Positions 52,208-61,667 are shown, counted from the stretch's first letter. The stretch: DNA of 64,000 nucleotides from an uncultured Desulfuromonadales bacterium (GCA_903929485.1 CAIYUY010000026.1:1-64000), one strand, 5' to 3'. The notes: generated from the sequence alone by a model not told the origin. Program-made: numbers and translations.

Positions 52208-54034
52208 TTATACCGGTTCAACTCCATCAATCATCATGGCCTCGGACTTGACCCCGGCAATGAGAACATCAACCTCGGCGCCGGTCATGGTCTCCTTCTC
52301 CATGAGCACCTTCGACAGTCGGTGGAGGCTGTCGATATTGTCGCTGAGAAGCTGGAATGCCTGGCGGTAATTCTCTTCCACGATCTGCCGGATCTCGCTA
52401 TCGATCTCCACCGCGGTAGCTTCGCTGTAGTTCTTGGAAGAAGCGATGTCTCGTCCCAAAAAGATCTGCTCGTCTTTCTTGCCGAAAGTTACCGGCCCCA
52501 TCTTGGTGCTCATCCCCCATTCGCAAACCATCTTGCGAGCCATATCCGTGGCCCGTTCGATGTCGTTGCCGGCGCCGGTTGTCATGGTATGAAAGATCAG
52601 CTCTTCGGCGGCCCGCCCACCCATAAGAACTGCAATCCTGTTCATGAGGGACTCACGGCAGTAACTATGTTTATCCTCGATGGGGAGTTGCATGGTGACC
52701 CCCAGGGCTCTCCCCCGTGGGATAATGGAAACCTTGTGAACCGGATCGGTGCCGGGGATGAACTTGGCCACGAGAGTATGGCCGGCCTCGTGATAGGCGG
52801 TGTTATTTTTTTCTTCCTCGGAGATCACCATGCTCCGGCGCTCGACCCCCATGAGAACTTTATCCTTGGCGTTATCAATATCCACCATATCGATGACGCT
52901 CTTATCCTTGCGGGCAGCCAGAAGCGCCGCCTCATTCACCACATTGGCCAGGTCGGCCCCGGAGAAACCGGGGGTCCCCCGGGCGATAACCTCCAGATCC
53001 ACATCCTCGGCCAACGGAGTCTTCTTACTGTGAACCTTGAGGATCGCCGCCCGTCCCTTCACATCGGGACGAGGAACCACCACCTGCCGGTCAAAACGAC
53101 CGGGGCGCAGGAGCGCCGGGTCGAGAACATCGGGACGGTTGGTGGCGGCGATGAGGATAACCCCTTCATTGGACTCGAAGCCGTCCATCTCCACCAGGAG
53201 CTGGTTGAGAGTCTGTTCCCGTTCATCATGCCCCCCACCGAGACCCGCACCCCGATGACGCCCCACCGCATCGATTTCATCGATAAAGATGATACAGGGA
53301 GCATTTTTCTTCCCTTGAACAAAAAGGTCACGCACCCGGCTGGCGCCGACACCAACAAACATCTCCACGAAATCCGAACCGGATATGGAGAAAAAAGGAA
53401 CTCCGGCCTCTCCGGCGACGGCCCTGGCCAGCAGAGTCTTACCGGTCCCCGGAGGGCCCATGAGAAGCACCCCCTTGGGTATCCTGCCTCCAAGTTTTGT
53501 AAACTTTTTCGGTTCCTTGAGGAATTGAATGATCTCCTCAAGCTCTTCCTTGGCCTCTTCGATCCCGGCCACATCCTCAAAGGTGATCTTCCCTTGAGCC
53601 TCGGTGAGAAGCTTGGCGCGGCTTTTGCCGAAGGACATGGCTTTGCCGCCGCCGGCCTGCATCTGCCGCATGAAAAAGATCCAGACCCCCACCAGAAGGA
53701 TCAGTGGAAACCAGGAGATGAAGATAGAGAACCAGGAGACATGCTCTTCTTCGGGTCGCGCCGAGATGGAGACTTTTTTATCCTGAAGCTTCTGAACGAT
53801 GTTGGTGTCGGCAGGCTTGTAGCTCCGGAAATCCTTGCCGTCACTGTACTTGCCGATAATGTCGCTTCCCTGGATGATCACCGAGGAGACTTTACCCGCA
53901 TCCACCGCGATGATGAAATCGCTGTAGTTCACCTTTTCCTGGGTAGGATGAGGTTTGTTGAAGAGGTTGAAAAGGAGGATCATCATCAGACTGATGACAA
54001 GCCAGAGCGCCAGGTTTTTGTAAAATTGATTCAA
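52208..54034 (-). CDS. ftsH: ATP-dependent zinc metalloprotease FtsH
   Basis: 608 residues. Two N-terminal membrane segments bracket a small periplasmic domain, then the AAA module: Walker [19 protein letters not shown], Walker [17 protein letters not shown], arginine-finger region [13 protein letters not shown], and the protease with the zinc site [12 protein letters not shown] (HEAGH) and a distal aspartate. It degrades unassembled membrane proteins and regulators. A promoter lies upstream at 54107-54135. Gene follows the unknown 450-residue protein. Confidence 0.97.
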   Translation of the reverse strand: MNQFYKNLALWLVISLMMILLFNLFNKPHPTQEKVNYSDFIIAVDAGKVSSVIIQGSDIIGKYSDGKDFRSYKPADTNIVQKLQDKKVSISARPEEEHVSWFSIFISWFPLILLVGVWIFFMRQMQAGGGKAMSFGKSRAKLLTEAQGKITFEDVAGIEEAKEELEEIIQFLKEPKKFTKLGGRIPKGVLLMGPPGTGKTLLARAVAGEAGVPFFSISGSDFVEMFVGVGASRVRDLFVQGKKNAPCIIFIDEIDAVGRHRGAGLGGGHDEREQTLNQLLVEMDGFESNEGVILIAATNRPDVLDPALLRPGRFDRQVVVPRPDVKGRAAILKVHSKKTPLAEDVDLEVIARGTPGFSGADLANVVNEAALLAARKDKSVIDMVDIDNAKDKVLMGVERRSMVISEEEKNNTAYHEAGHTLVAKFIPGTDPVHKVSIIPRGRALGVTMQLPIEDKHSYCRESLMNRIAVLMGGRAAEELIFHTMTTGAGNDIERATDMARKMVCEWGMSTKMGPVTFGKKDEQIFLGRDIASSKNYSEATAVEIDSEIRQIVEENYRQAFQLLSDNIDSLHRLSKVLMEKETMTGAEVDVLIAGVKSEAMMIDGVEPV

Positions 54035-54106
54035 AATAAACCCCCGTAAAGGAAAGGCCAGGCCGACAGAGCGGCCCGGTTCAGGGAACTTGGGTAAACC
54101 GAGTAA

Positions 54107-54135
54107 TAATTACCATAGGCGGTATTGTTTGACAA
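54107..54135 (-). promoter_or_regulatory. sigma-70-type promoter for ftsH
   Basis: Minus strand: -35 TTGTCA (54130-54135), 17-bp spacer, -10 TAATTA (54107-54112). About 73 bases before the ATG. The -35 lies inside an inverted repeat: TTTGACAA at 54128-54135 and TTGTCAAA at 54153-54160. Confidence 0.5.
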
Positions 54136-54155
54136 GTAAATTGGCCGGCTATTTG

Positions 54156-55508
54156 TCAAATGCTCTTGGTTCCCTCTCCGGCAGGTGGCGCCGGGGGGTC
54201 AGGCAAAAATGTTTCCTCCCGGCTAAAGGCTCGAGTAAGCTCCCGGAGCAGCGCCATGAGTTCCTGCTTGGAATAGCCGCGACTGGTAACCGCCATATCC
54301 ACGTTGTTTCCCCCGAGCCGGGTAATCCGTATTTTAAAGTTATCATTCCTCAGGCATACTTCCAGGAGGTTGTCCGGGTGTGAATACAGGTCATAGCGAT
54401 CGATTTTGCCGTCACTGAGCACCCAGCGGTCACTTCGCCTCATGACATAAAACTTCCGGGACCAGGGGAAATTGCGTCCCCAAAGTGATCGCCCCACCTG
54501 CCGCAATGCCTGCACCACCATGAGAGAGAGGGATCGGTACCGCTTGGCATACTTGCGAGAAGAGTCGTCCTGAAAAATCATCTGAAGAGAAGTTATGATC
54601 CGGCGAGCACCCCTGAAAAAACCATAGGAAAGGAGGACCATGAGAAATAGTATTCCCAAAAAACGGGCGCCTTTACTCAAGGTCAGACGCTCGGTTCCGT
54701 CCGTCACCTTGGAGGTAGAAGACGCCGCTTCCACCCCCTTCTGATATTCCTGGGGATGACGTTCAAAATAGCCGCCGGCGGCAATACTCAGGGCTTTTTT
54801 CTGCAATTTTCCGGAACGCATGATATCAGCGGCGAAATAATCCATCCGGAGGGCATTGGTCTGACTCAGGAGTTGGTAGGCATCATTAATAATGGAGCTT
54901 TCCACCGAATCGCCCGTTACCCTTTTATACCCGGCAATGGAGAGAATCTTCTCCGCGTCAACCCTCATGGCCGGGATGGTGACCGCGGTAAATCTCGATC
55001 GGGACGGGTTGGCGCAGTCGATGATGGCGGTAACGGAATTTGTCCCGAACGTGATGATTATCTCGGTCGGGTGGAGCAGGTACGTCGCCGAAACCTCCCC
55101 CAGCTCGGTGATACTCTCCACATTCATGGTGTTGTTGAACGTAGCCGCTAAATTCTGCTGAAAGAGAAGCTTCCCCTTGTTGCCGTCATAGGTCGAACCG
55201 GGATACACCTCACCCAATTTCATGAGAAAATAGGCCTGTACCTTCGCCGGGTTGTCGGGGATACGGGATTTAGCCTCCACATTGGTTTTTTGCAGGAACT
55301 CAATAAGCCCGCGCGCCTTGTTCACTCGCGCCTCGAATGCCTGAACCGTTCGTTGAAAACCGTCCCCCGATCCCTCGGAATGTTCGGAATCCGCCATGGC
55401 GGACTGGTTCTGTTCGGGAGAGGAATTGAGGGAAACAGGCGCTCCGAAGGCCAAAGAGGCGGTTGCCAGCAGTATGACTGCAAAGAGACGACAGGATAAA
55501 GAAGGCAT
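54156..55508 (-). CDS. exported/membrane protein of unknown function
   Basis: 450 residues. Signal peptide at the start (MPSLSCRLFAVILLATASLA, cleavage about FGA), a periplasmic region of about 250 residues with a coiled-coil-like stretch, one strong membrane segment near residues 283-300 (FLGILFLMVLLSYGFFRGAR), and a basic C-terminal domain with KFYVMRRSDRWVLSDGKIDR and RITRLGGNNVDMAVTSRG. I do not recognise a family. The membrane topology (periplasmic sensor-like domain plus cytoplasmic tail) would suit a signal- or stress-related role, but that is a guess. Upstream of ftsH, same strand. Confidence 0.75.
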   Translation of the reverse strand: MPSLSCRLFAVILLATASLAFGAPVSLNSSPEQNQSAMADSEHSEGSGDGFQRTVQAFEARVNKARGLIEFLQKTNVEAKSRIPDNPAKVQAYFLMKLGEVYPGSTYDGNKGKLLFQQNLAATFNNTMNVESITELGEVSATYLLHPTEIIITFGTNSVTAIIDCANPSRSRFTAVTIPAMRVDAEKILSIAGYKRVTGDSVESSIINDAYQLLSQTNALRMDYFAADIMRSGKLQKKALSIAAGGYFERHPQEYQKGVEAASSTSKVTDGTERLTLSKGARFLGILFLMVLLSYGFFRGARRIITSLQMIFQDDSSRKYAKRYRSLSLMVVQALRQVGRSLWGRNFPWSRKFYVMRRSDRWVLSDGKIDRYDLYSHPDNLLEVCLRNDNFKIRITRLGGNNVDMAVTSRGYSKQELMALLRELTRAFSREETFLPDPPAPPAGEGTKSI

Positions 55509-55682
55509 GAGAACTCGCTTTCAGGAAAAATCTCGAGGATAAGCCGCCAAAACGGCGCCGTCAAGAGAGTCCCCTTTTTATATTTTTCCGGGTATACTAG
55601 CACGAAACAATCACTATTGTTACCGATCTTTCACCATAACCAGCGAAGAACTCACAACGAAACCGCCCCGGAGCGCATCAGT

Positions 55683-56615
55683 ATGGGAATATCCCGTTAC
55701 TCTTCCATCGTTACCATGCCGGAAGCGAAACAGCCGTATCCATCTCTCATGGATTTTCTCTGCGCCCGGTTTCCCTCCATTCCCCGCCGGATCTGGGAGC
55801 AACGCATTATCCAAGGGAAGCTGCTTGACGAGGCGAACCACCCCCTCCAGCCGGACTCCGGTTATGCGCCGGGGAGGCGGATCCGGTATTTCCGGGAGGT
55901 AGCCCAAGAATCGGAGATCCCCTTCACCGAAACCATACTTTTCCAGGATGAAGAGCTCCTGGTCGCCTGCAAGCCACCGTTTCTTCCCGTTATTCCGGGC
56001 GGAAGGTATGTCAACGAGTGTCTGCTGAATCGGTTGCGCATCCGGACGGGCAACGACGATCTGACGCCTCTCCACAGAATCGATAGGGAAACTGCCGGAA
56101 TCGTCCTCTTTTCCGTCAATCGACGCAACCGGAACGACTACAGTGAGCTCTTCCGGAAGGGCGAAGTGGATAAGACATACCAGGCGCTATCCCATGCCGT
56201 CCCTCCTCTCGGTAGAACCAGGTGGGAACCGGAGGACAGGATCGTACAGGGGGAGCCCTGGTTCAGGATGAAAAGCGCTCCCGGAGCAACCAATGCCCGT
56301 TCAATAATCACCCTGGAGGAGGTGCGGGGGGGAGTTGCCCGCTTTGAGCTCCACCCGCTCACCGGCAAGACCCACCAACTCCGCCTTCATCTCAGCGGTC
56401 TGGGGTTCGGGATAGCCAACGACAGGCTGTATCCGGAACTGCGGCCTGAATCATCCGATGATTATCACCACCCGCTTCAGCTTCTCGCCAAGAAAATCAG
56501 CTTCCGGGATCCCGTTACCGGCAAACAAAGAGAGTTCATCTCACCGCGGGTACTTGATTGGAACTCTCTTCGTTTCAGAACTCGGCGTGACGCGGAGTCC
56601 GGGGAAAAGGGATGA
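55683..56615 (+). CDS. RluA-family pseudouridine synthase
   Basis: About 310 residues. The S4-like N-terminal part is followed by the catalytic block PLHRIDRETAGIVLFS (HRID/RET motif with the active aspartate), YSELFRKGEVDKTYQAL and ELHPLTGKTHQLRLHLSGLG. It modifies uridines in rRNA or tRNA; the exact site cannot be told. Start chosen at the ATG 55683 (MGISRYSS), with GGAG nine bases upstream; the frame is open from 55617. It converges on asnS and overlaps it by 41 bp. Confidence 0.87.
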   Translation: MGISRYSSIVTMPEAKQPYPSLMDFLCARFPSIPRRIWEQRIIQGKLLDEANHPLQPDSGYAPGRRIRYFREVAQESEIPFTETILFQDEELLVACKPPFLPVIPGGRYVNECLLNRLRIRTGNDDLTPLHRIDRETAGIVLFSVNRRNRNDYSELFRKGEVDKTYQALSHAVPPLGRTRWEPEDRIVQGEPWFRMKSAPGATNARSIITLEEVRGGVARFELHPLTGKTHQLRLHLSGLGFGIANDRLYPELRPESSDDYHHPLQLLAKKISFRDPVTGKQREFISPRVLDWNSLRFRTRRDAESGEKG

Positions 56616-57960
56616 CGTCACGAATGTTCTCCATCCCGGTGAGGTACATGATGAGCCGTTCAAAACCGAGACCGAACCCCGCATGGGGGCAGGAGCCCCA
56701 CCTGCGGGAATCCAGATACCACCAAAGCCCTTCCTCGGAAATTCCCATCTCGGCCATCCGTTGCCGCAGAAGGTCCGACCTCTCCTCCCGCTGACTGCCT
56801 CCGATAATCTCCCCCACCTTGGGGACAAGGAGATCCATCGCCGCGACGGTCCGGCCATCATCATTGCCCCGCATGTAAAACGCCTTGATCTCCCTGGGGT
56901 AGTTGATGACAAAGAGCGGACCGTCGGCCACCTGTTCCGTAAGGTAGCGTTCGTGTTCGGTCTGGAGATCGACTCCCCACGCCACCGGATAGACGAAGGG
57001 AACCTTCGCCCTCCGGAGTTGGACGATGGCCTCACCGTACTCCATGACCTGAAACGTACTGTCGGCAACCTTTCGGATCCGCTGGATGAGACCGGTATCC
57101 ATATGGGAATTAAAAAACTCCATGTCCTCCCCACACTCATCCAGCACCCGGCGGCAGAGGTAACGGAAAAACTCCTCGGCAAGAGCGGCATCGGCGGCCA
57201 GATCGGCGAAGGCCATCTCCGGCTCGATCATCCAGAACTCGGCGGCGTGACGGGAGGTGTTGGAATTTTCAGCCCGGAAGGTCGGACCGAAGGTATAGAT
57301 ATCGCTAAAGGCCAGGGCAAAGAGTTCCCCTTCAAGCTGGCCGCTCACCGTGAGCCCGGTGGAGCGGCTGAAGAAATCCGCGGAGAAATCAACCTCCCCC
57401 TTGATCCGCGGCGGAGCAGCCAAATCCAGGGTGGTGACGCGGAACAGTTCTCCGGCCCCTTCGCAGTCATTAGCGGTGATGATGGGAGTATGGACACAGA
57501 GAAAGTCCCGCTCGGCAAAGAACTGATGAATCGCTTGGGCGAGGAACGAACGAACCCTGAAGAGCGCCCCAAAGGTATTGGTCCGTGGCCGTAGATGGGC
57601 GATGGTCCGGAGATACTCGAAACTGTGGCGCTTCTTCTGCAGAGGATAATCCAAAGCGGCGTCCTGGTAGATCGTCACTGACGCGGCTGCAAGCTCAAAC
57701 CGCTGTCCGGTTGCGGGGGACTCCACCAGTGTCCCGGCTACCGCAAGGGAACTCCCGGTTCCCAGTCGGACGATCTGCGGGAAAGAGGGGAGGAGAGAAT
57801 CCACCACAATCTGAATACCTCCGAGACAAGAGCCATCATTGAGAACGATGAACGCCACCCCCTTGCCGGCCCGCACCGAACGGACCCAACCGGAAACAGC
57901 ATACTCTTCCCCTCCCCTCCCCTGCGCCAGAATCTGTTTGATTCTCATTCGACCCGTCAT
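56575..57960 (-). CDS. asnS: asparaginyl-tRNA synthetase
   Basis: 461 residues, class IIb. OB-fold N-terminus with GWVRSVRAGKGVAFIVLNDG, catalytic core with FGPTFRAENSNTSRHAAEFWMIEPEM (motif 2) and the C-terminal GFGLGFERLIMYLTGMENIR (motif 3). Charges tRNA-Asn directly. The start is the ATG at 57960 with GGGGTGG just upstream; an ATG four codons in is also possible. Its 3' end runs 41 bp into the convergent pseudouridine synthase. Confidence 0.96.
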   Translation of the reverse strand: MTGRMRIKQILAQGRGGEEYAVSGWVRSVRAGKGVAFIVLNDGSCLGGIQIVVDSLLPSFPQIVRLGTGSSLAVAGTLVESPATGQRFELAAASVTIYQDAALDYPLQKKRHSFEYLRTIAHLRPRTNTFGALFRVRSFLAQAIHQFFAERDFLCVHTPIITANDCEGAGELFRVTTLDLAAPPRIKGEVDFSADFFSRSTGLTVSGQLEGELFALAFSDIYTFGPTFRAENSNTSRHAAEFWMIEPEMAFADLAADAALAEEFFRYLCRRVLDECGEDMEFFNSHMDTGLIQRIRKVADSTFQVMEYGEAIVQLRRAKVPFVYPVAWGVDLQTEHERYLTEQVADGPLFVINYPREIKAFYMRGNDDGRTVAAMDLLVPKVGEIIGGSQREERSDLLRQRMAEMGISEEGLWWYLDSRRWGSCPHAGFGLGFERLIMYLTGMENIRDVIPFPRTPRHAEF

Positions 57961-58032
57961 TAACCACCCCCGGATATAGGACTACGTTCATGACCAAAAA
58001 CCGACAACCGGTCATCATTTCAGCAAAAATAA

Positions 58033-58449
58033 TTATTTTTCAAAATTTTGCGCAGAGATAAACGCGGCGAAATTTCTGTCTTCAAGACGGATATGTTGTA
58101 TGAACCAGCGGATCAACAGCCGCTTGGTGGCCATGATATGCGATGGACTTACCTCCCCCAACGCTACGATCTCTTTGTCCAGCAGCGACAGATCCCTTAT
58201 GAATTTGCGGTGTAATTCCCTGTGGCGGCCGAAATCAGGATACAGAGCGCCTGCCATGTAATCCTCTTCATCATGAAAATGCACCTGCGTGTACTGCTTA
58301 AGATAGTCCAACAGACACTCAAGATCCTGGGTGGCCGCGCCGTGATCGCACGCTTCGAAAAAATTGTCAAATTTTACGAATATTTGCTTGTGTTGTTCGT
58401 CCACGACTTCTATCCCTGTGAACAAACTGGTCTGCCACGTTATGGACAC
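58033..58449 (-). CDS. bacteriohemerythrin
   Basis: 138 residues, single hemerythrin domain. The di-iron ligands are visible: the first His in VVDEQHKQIFVKFDN, YTQVHFHDEEDYM (His, Glu), FGRHRELHRKFIRD (two His) and IQHIRLEDRNF (His, Asp). This is the canonical bacteriohemerythrin set. Likely binds O2 for delivery or sensing; common in Geobacter-like bacteria. Standing alone on the minus strand after asnS. Confidence 0.93.
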   Translation of the reverse strand: MSITWQTSLFTGIEVVDEQHKQIFVKFDNFFEACDHGAATQDLECLLDYLKQYTQVHFHDEEDYMAGALYPDFGRHRELHRKFIRDLSLLDKEIVALGEVSPSHIMATKRLLIRWFIQHIRLEDRNFAAFISAQNFEK

Positions 58450-58601
58450 AATTTACCCCCAAAAAAAAGTATCGACTATCATCATGTTTTTTGCCTGGAG
58501 AATACACCGATAATCACTCATAAATCAACACGGTTAGCCATGTTATCCGTTGAGGGTTCATCAAATAAAACCGCCGGGAACGTCAGCCGACATATCCGGA
58601 G

Positions 58602-58636
58602 AAAAGAAAAAAGCCCCTGATTTCTCGGAGGCTTAA
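58602..58636 (-). terminator. rho-independent terminator
   Basis: Minus strand: AAGCCTCCGAGAAATCAGGG then GCTTTTTTC, a GC-rich stem of about nine pairs with T6. It sits about 35 bases past the stop of the small membrane-protein gene (58669-58884) and ends its transcript. Confidence 0.7.
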
Positions 58637-58668
58637 GACATAACCGCTCGGCGGTGGTGCAGGGAAAA

Positions 58669-58884
58669 TCAATCGCCGCTGAAACTGCCCGGAGTAAAAA
58701 GGAACGTATACCCGGCGAGAACAAACATGGCGCAGAGAAAAAGGTAAAAGAGCGCGGTGAATATCTTTTGTTTATCACGAGTCATCCGGACGAATCTCTT
58801 CATCCCTTCCGAGCGATGTTTTTTTATGCGGCGGCGCTCGCTCTTTACTTCATCCGGTCTCGTATCCTGTCCGTTCATGACCAT
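58669..58884 (-). CDS. small membrane protein of unknown function
   Basis: 71 residues from the ATG at 58884, which has AGGGAA just upstream. The N-terminal 45 residues are highly charged (RRRIKKHRSEGMKRFVRMTR) and the C-terminus is one membrane segment (IFTALFYLFLCAMFVLAGYT) followed by FLFTPGSFSGD. A terminator follows its stop, which supports a real transcript. No family recognised. The frame is open further back to 58923. Confidence 0.55.
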   Translation of the reverse strand: MVMNGQDTRPDEVKSERRRIKKHRSEGMKRFVRMTRDKQKIFTALFYLFLCAMFVLAGYTFLFTPGSFSGD

Positions 58885-59030
58885 TATCGTTCCCTGAAAA
58901 AAGTAAATTGCCCGGCGGACCATGCCGGTATCATGCAGCAGTTTGCCGCCTTGCGGGTATCGGCGTCACGGCTTCGAACAAAACTTTCGTACGCTGGAAA
59001 AGTAGCGTCACGGGGGTCCGTTTGTCAAGC
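58885..59030 (-). ncRNA. possible structured 5' leader of the small membrane-protein gene
   Basis: The 146 bases upstream of 58884 are GC-rich and full of short pairings, for example CCCGCAAGGCGG and GCCGTGACGCC with GGCGGC. It ends GTCCGCCGGGCAA before the ribosome site. This faintly recalls riboswitch aptamers such as the ZTP (pfl) class, but the key strings do not match exactly, so I name no ligand. Confidence 0.25.
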
Positions 59031-59076
59031 AATAATGCAGTCTGCTGATGAGAAAATCATATCTTATGAGTCAGGC

Positions 59077-59167
59077 AAGGATGGAACGAATGCATGACCT
59101 AGCATCGTTGCCGTGTCAATTTTAAGGATGGAACGAATGCATGACCTAGCATCGTTGCCGTGTCAAT
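59077..59167. repeat. 47-bp tandem duplication over the 3' end of a membrane gene
   Basis: A 44-base sequence starting AAGGATGGAACGAATGC occurs at 59077-59120 and again, unchanged, at 59124-59167, three bases apart. The second copy holds the last codons and stop of the 59146-59793 gene; the first repeats them just downstream of it. Confidence 0.95.
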
Positions 59168-59793
59168 ATTACGGATCGAAAAGAGCGCACCAGTAAAGGG
59201 ACGACGAACATCATCCCCAGAACCACCAGCATGGTGCTGTTCGGATCTCGAAAGTACGAGTTCAGGCGCAACGTCGCCAGTGCGATGACAGCAAAATAAA
59301 GCATGTCTCCGGCCAGGGCAAAGGCCCAGCCGGCGATGAATCCGTGGCCCGCGGCCAGCGCCGTGGCCCGCCCCGTCATCGGGTCCACGCCAAAGGCAAT
59401 CATGACCAGCGTAAGGGGTCCCGCGCCGGTACCGCCGAAATGCGACACGCTGCGAGCCGTTACCCCCTTTAAGGCAATTGTGAGACGAGCGAGAAAGGGG
59501 ACACTCCCCCCCAACGCCGCCAGAAACCTAAGGATCGGTTCAAAGGCGAGGGCCAGGACAAGATCGGAGACCAAATAGAGACCGCCGATGACCGGCCATG
59601 TCAACCCTTGGGCGCGAGCAAGCAAAACACCGGCGGGAATTCCGCCCCCCACGGGAAGCAGGAAGAGCTTCAACACGGGAATCAATGAGGGTGATGACTG
59701 GAGCAAGCGGGGAAGTTGCGTGGAAAGCGAAAAAACAGCCATGGGACTCCGTGTGCCGAGAGGATCTAAAGGTCGGCAGTTTCGGCACAGCAT
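59146..59793 (-). CDS. polytopic membrane protein of unknown function
   Basis: About 215 residues. The N-terminus carries a CxxC pair (MLCRNCRPLDP). About five membrane segments follow, among them LIPVLKLFLLPVGGGIPAGV, PVIGGLYLVSDLVLALAFEP, AGWAFALAGDMLYFAVIALA and MLVVLGMMFVVPLLVRSF. No transporter family signature is clear. The ATG at 59793 has AAGGA seven bases upstream; the open frame to 59865 has no better start. The stop codon falls within the second copy of a 44-bp repeat. Confidence 0.7.
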   Translation of the reverse strand: MLCRNCRPLDPLGTRSPMAVFSLSTQLPRLLQSSPSLIPVLKLFLLPVGGGIPAGVLLARAQGLTWPVIGGLYLVSDLVLALAFEPILRFLAALGGSVPFLARLTIALKGVTARSVSHFGGTGAGPLTLVMIAFGVDPMTGRATALAAGHGFIAGWAFALAGDMLYFAVIALATLRLNSYFRDPNSTMLVVLGMMFVVPLLVRSFRSVILTRQRC

Positions 59794-59887
59794 ACTTGAT
59801 TCCTTCCCCCCTTGACAGGATAATTGGTGCGGTGTCCCGTAAATCATCAAAAAAACCAGCCGCACTGCAAACTGTAAGTCGTATGTT

Positions 59888-61531
59888 TTACCTTCTGAGT
59901 TCCTTTACTTTCCGCGCCGCATATTCACGGGATCCCGGAAGATACTCATCGTCAGCAGTACTAAGGGCAAATTCATAATCCTTCAAGGCATCCTGATACC
60001 TCCCCATGTTTTCGTAGGTGGTGCCACGATTAATTCGGGCCTCGCCGTCCGCGGGATTACGCCTCAACGCTTCGGTCAAGAGCTGAGCCGCACTCTCGAA
60101 GTTTCCTGATTGCAGCCGTATGTATCCCAGCAGGGTGTGGACCGATGGCAATGAATCGTCCAAGGCCAACGCGCGTTCAAGATACTTCTCCGCGCGTTGG
60201 GGGTCCGCCATATCAGGCGGGATGAGGTAGGCGGCGCCCAGATAATAGTAGCCGTAAGCGTTATCAGGATACAGATCGGTCATCTTCGTAAACAGGGCTC
60301 TCTCGTCCTTCCAGTCACAATTTCGCTTCAGAGTCATACCTGCCGACAGTATGAGTATGAGCACTGCGCCGACTGCAACGGCGGAACCAACCATTCTGCT
60401 CCGGGAGCGGATCACTTTATCAAACTGGCCGGCAACCGCTATCCATATCCCTATGGCAGGCAGGTAGAGGTAACGATCCGCCATGACTATGTTGGAGAAA
60501 TAGACCACGCCGCTTATGGGCAGCCAGAAGGCGACGCCCCAGATGAGACCGAAACGCTCGGCCCGGTTTTCCCGACGCAGGACAATCCATGCCGCGACCG
60601 CGACAATGCAGCCCCAGGTAATCGCCAACAGTACCCCCCTCAAGGGAAGATCTCCCGGCATGGCGTACCGTGGCGAGAGGGATGCCGGCCAGATGATCGT
60701 CAGCAGATACTTGGGTAAGATAAACAGATTATTTTGCATCCGTTCGCCGAAGTTCGGGATACTGTACAGCGTGGCCAGCTTCTGCATGCCGAAGCCCGGT
60801 ATGATACTTTTCTGAATACCGGCGGCGGAAAGCGTCTGCCATCGCATGACAAGGTATACTCCGGCTGCCGGCAGGTAAGGGGCCATCCTCACCGCGGCCT
60901 TTGTCCGTGCCTCAACCCCTCCTTTCCAGGAATTTCGCAGCTCCAGCCCCAGAAGAACAGGCAGGAGCATCAGCGCCATCTCCTTGGAAAAGAGAGCAGC
61001 AAGGAAAAGGAGCGCGCCGGCAATACAGAGGATAAAACGGTTAGTGATGATGCTTCGCTGATGCAGCAGAAATGCCGCAAGCACGAAAAAGCATGCCAGC
61101 ATGGTATTACGTCCGCCGGAGAGATAATTAACGCTCTCGGCATTTATGGGATGAACCGCAAAGAGGGCGCCGGCAAGAAGCGCCGCTCTCCGTCCCTTCA
61201 AAACAGATAAACCGAGCAGGTAAACAAGAAACACATTCGCGGCATGCAGAATGACATTGCATCCGTGCATGAACAACGGATCGAAGCCATGCGCTTTTTT
61301 CTCAACGAAAAAGGTCATATAGGTAAGAGGGCGGTAAAAAGGAAGAAGCTGGGTGGGATCCGTGTCGATTGCCCGAAAAAGAGAAAGAATGCCGTCGTGA
61401 AATGCCCGGTTCTTGAGGATGATGTAGGAATCGTCCTGGACAAAGCCGTTTACCAGAGTGTTTGCATAGACCATCAGCGCAAGCGCGGAAAGAGCCAAGC
61501 CGATGATCCACTCCTTGTAATTTTTCTCCAT
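59888..61531 (-). CDS. TMTC-like membrane glycosyltransferase with C-terminal TPRs
   Basis: 547 residues. Membrane segments from near the N-terminus (IIGLALSALALMVYANTLVN) to about residue 400 form a GT-C-type body. The loop GFVQDDSYIILKN near 29-41 holds the acidic pair of GT-C enzymes; HPINAESVNYLSGGRNT matches the TMTC/DUF1736-type conserved region. TPR units follow at the C-terminus (NAYGYYYLGAAYLIPPDMAD, LLGYIRLQSGNFESAAQLL, RINRGTTYENMGRYQDAL). In eukaryotes TMTCs O-mannosylate proteins; bacterial ones may glycosylate exported proteins (inference). Divergent from lepA. Confidence 0.82.
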   Translation of the reverse strand: MEKNYKEWIIGLALSALALMVYANTLVNGFVQDDSYIILKNRAFHDGILSLFRAIDTDPTQLLPFYRPLTYMTFFVEKKAHGFDPLFMHGCNVILHAANVFLVYLLGLSVLKGRRAALLAGALFAVHPINAESVNYLSGGRNTMLACFFVLAAFLLHQRSIITNRFILCIAGALLFLAALFSKEMALMLLPVLLGLELRNSWKGGVEARTKAAVRMAPYLPAAGVYLVMRWQTLSAAGIQKSIIPGFGMQKLATLYSIPNFGERMQNNLFILPKYLLTIIWPASLSPRYAMPGDLPLRGVLLAITWGCIVAVAAWIVLRRENRAERFGLIWGVAFWLPISGVVYFSNIVMADRYLYLPAIGIWIAVAGQFDKVIRSRSRMVGSAVAVGAVLILILSAGMTLKRNCDWKDERALFTKMTDLYPDNAYGYYYLGAAYLIPPDMADPQRAEKYLERALALDDSLPSVHTLLGYIRLQSGNFESAAQLLTEALRRNPADGEARINRGTTYENMGRYQDALKDYEFALSTADDEYLPGSREYAARKVKELRR

Positions 61532-61667
61532 GCGACGCCGCTCCTGAATACTTATAATTTCCCCATCGACATATTTTTTCCAAAATAGTCATGCAGTTCA
61601 TCACTTCCCTTGTCTACCATGACAAAGACGTTTTGTCACGCTTCCCGCTGCTCTGCCCCGAAATTTC

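Noticed and set aside
52322-54049. Long plus-strand frame opposite ftsH
   Set aside because: Low-complexity antisense reading; the opposite strand has every FtsH motif.
58885-59030. ZTP riboswitch
   Set aside because: The key CUGGGC string is not matched and the downstream gene is unrelated to folate or purine; kept only as a possible structured leader.
58654-59097. Plus-strand frame of 147 residues as a real gene
   Set aside because: No domain, no convincing ribosome site, and the minus strand has a small gene with a terminator.
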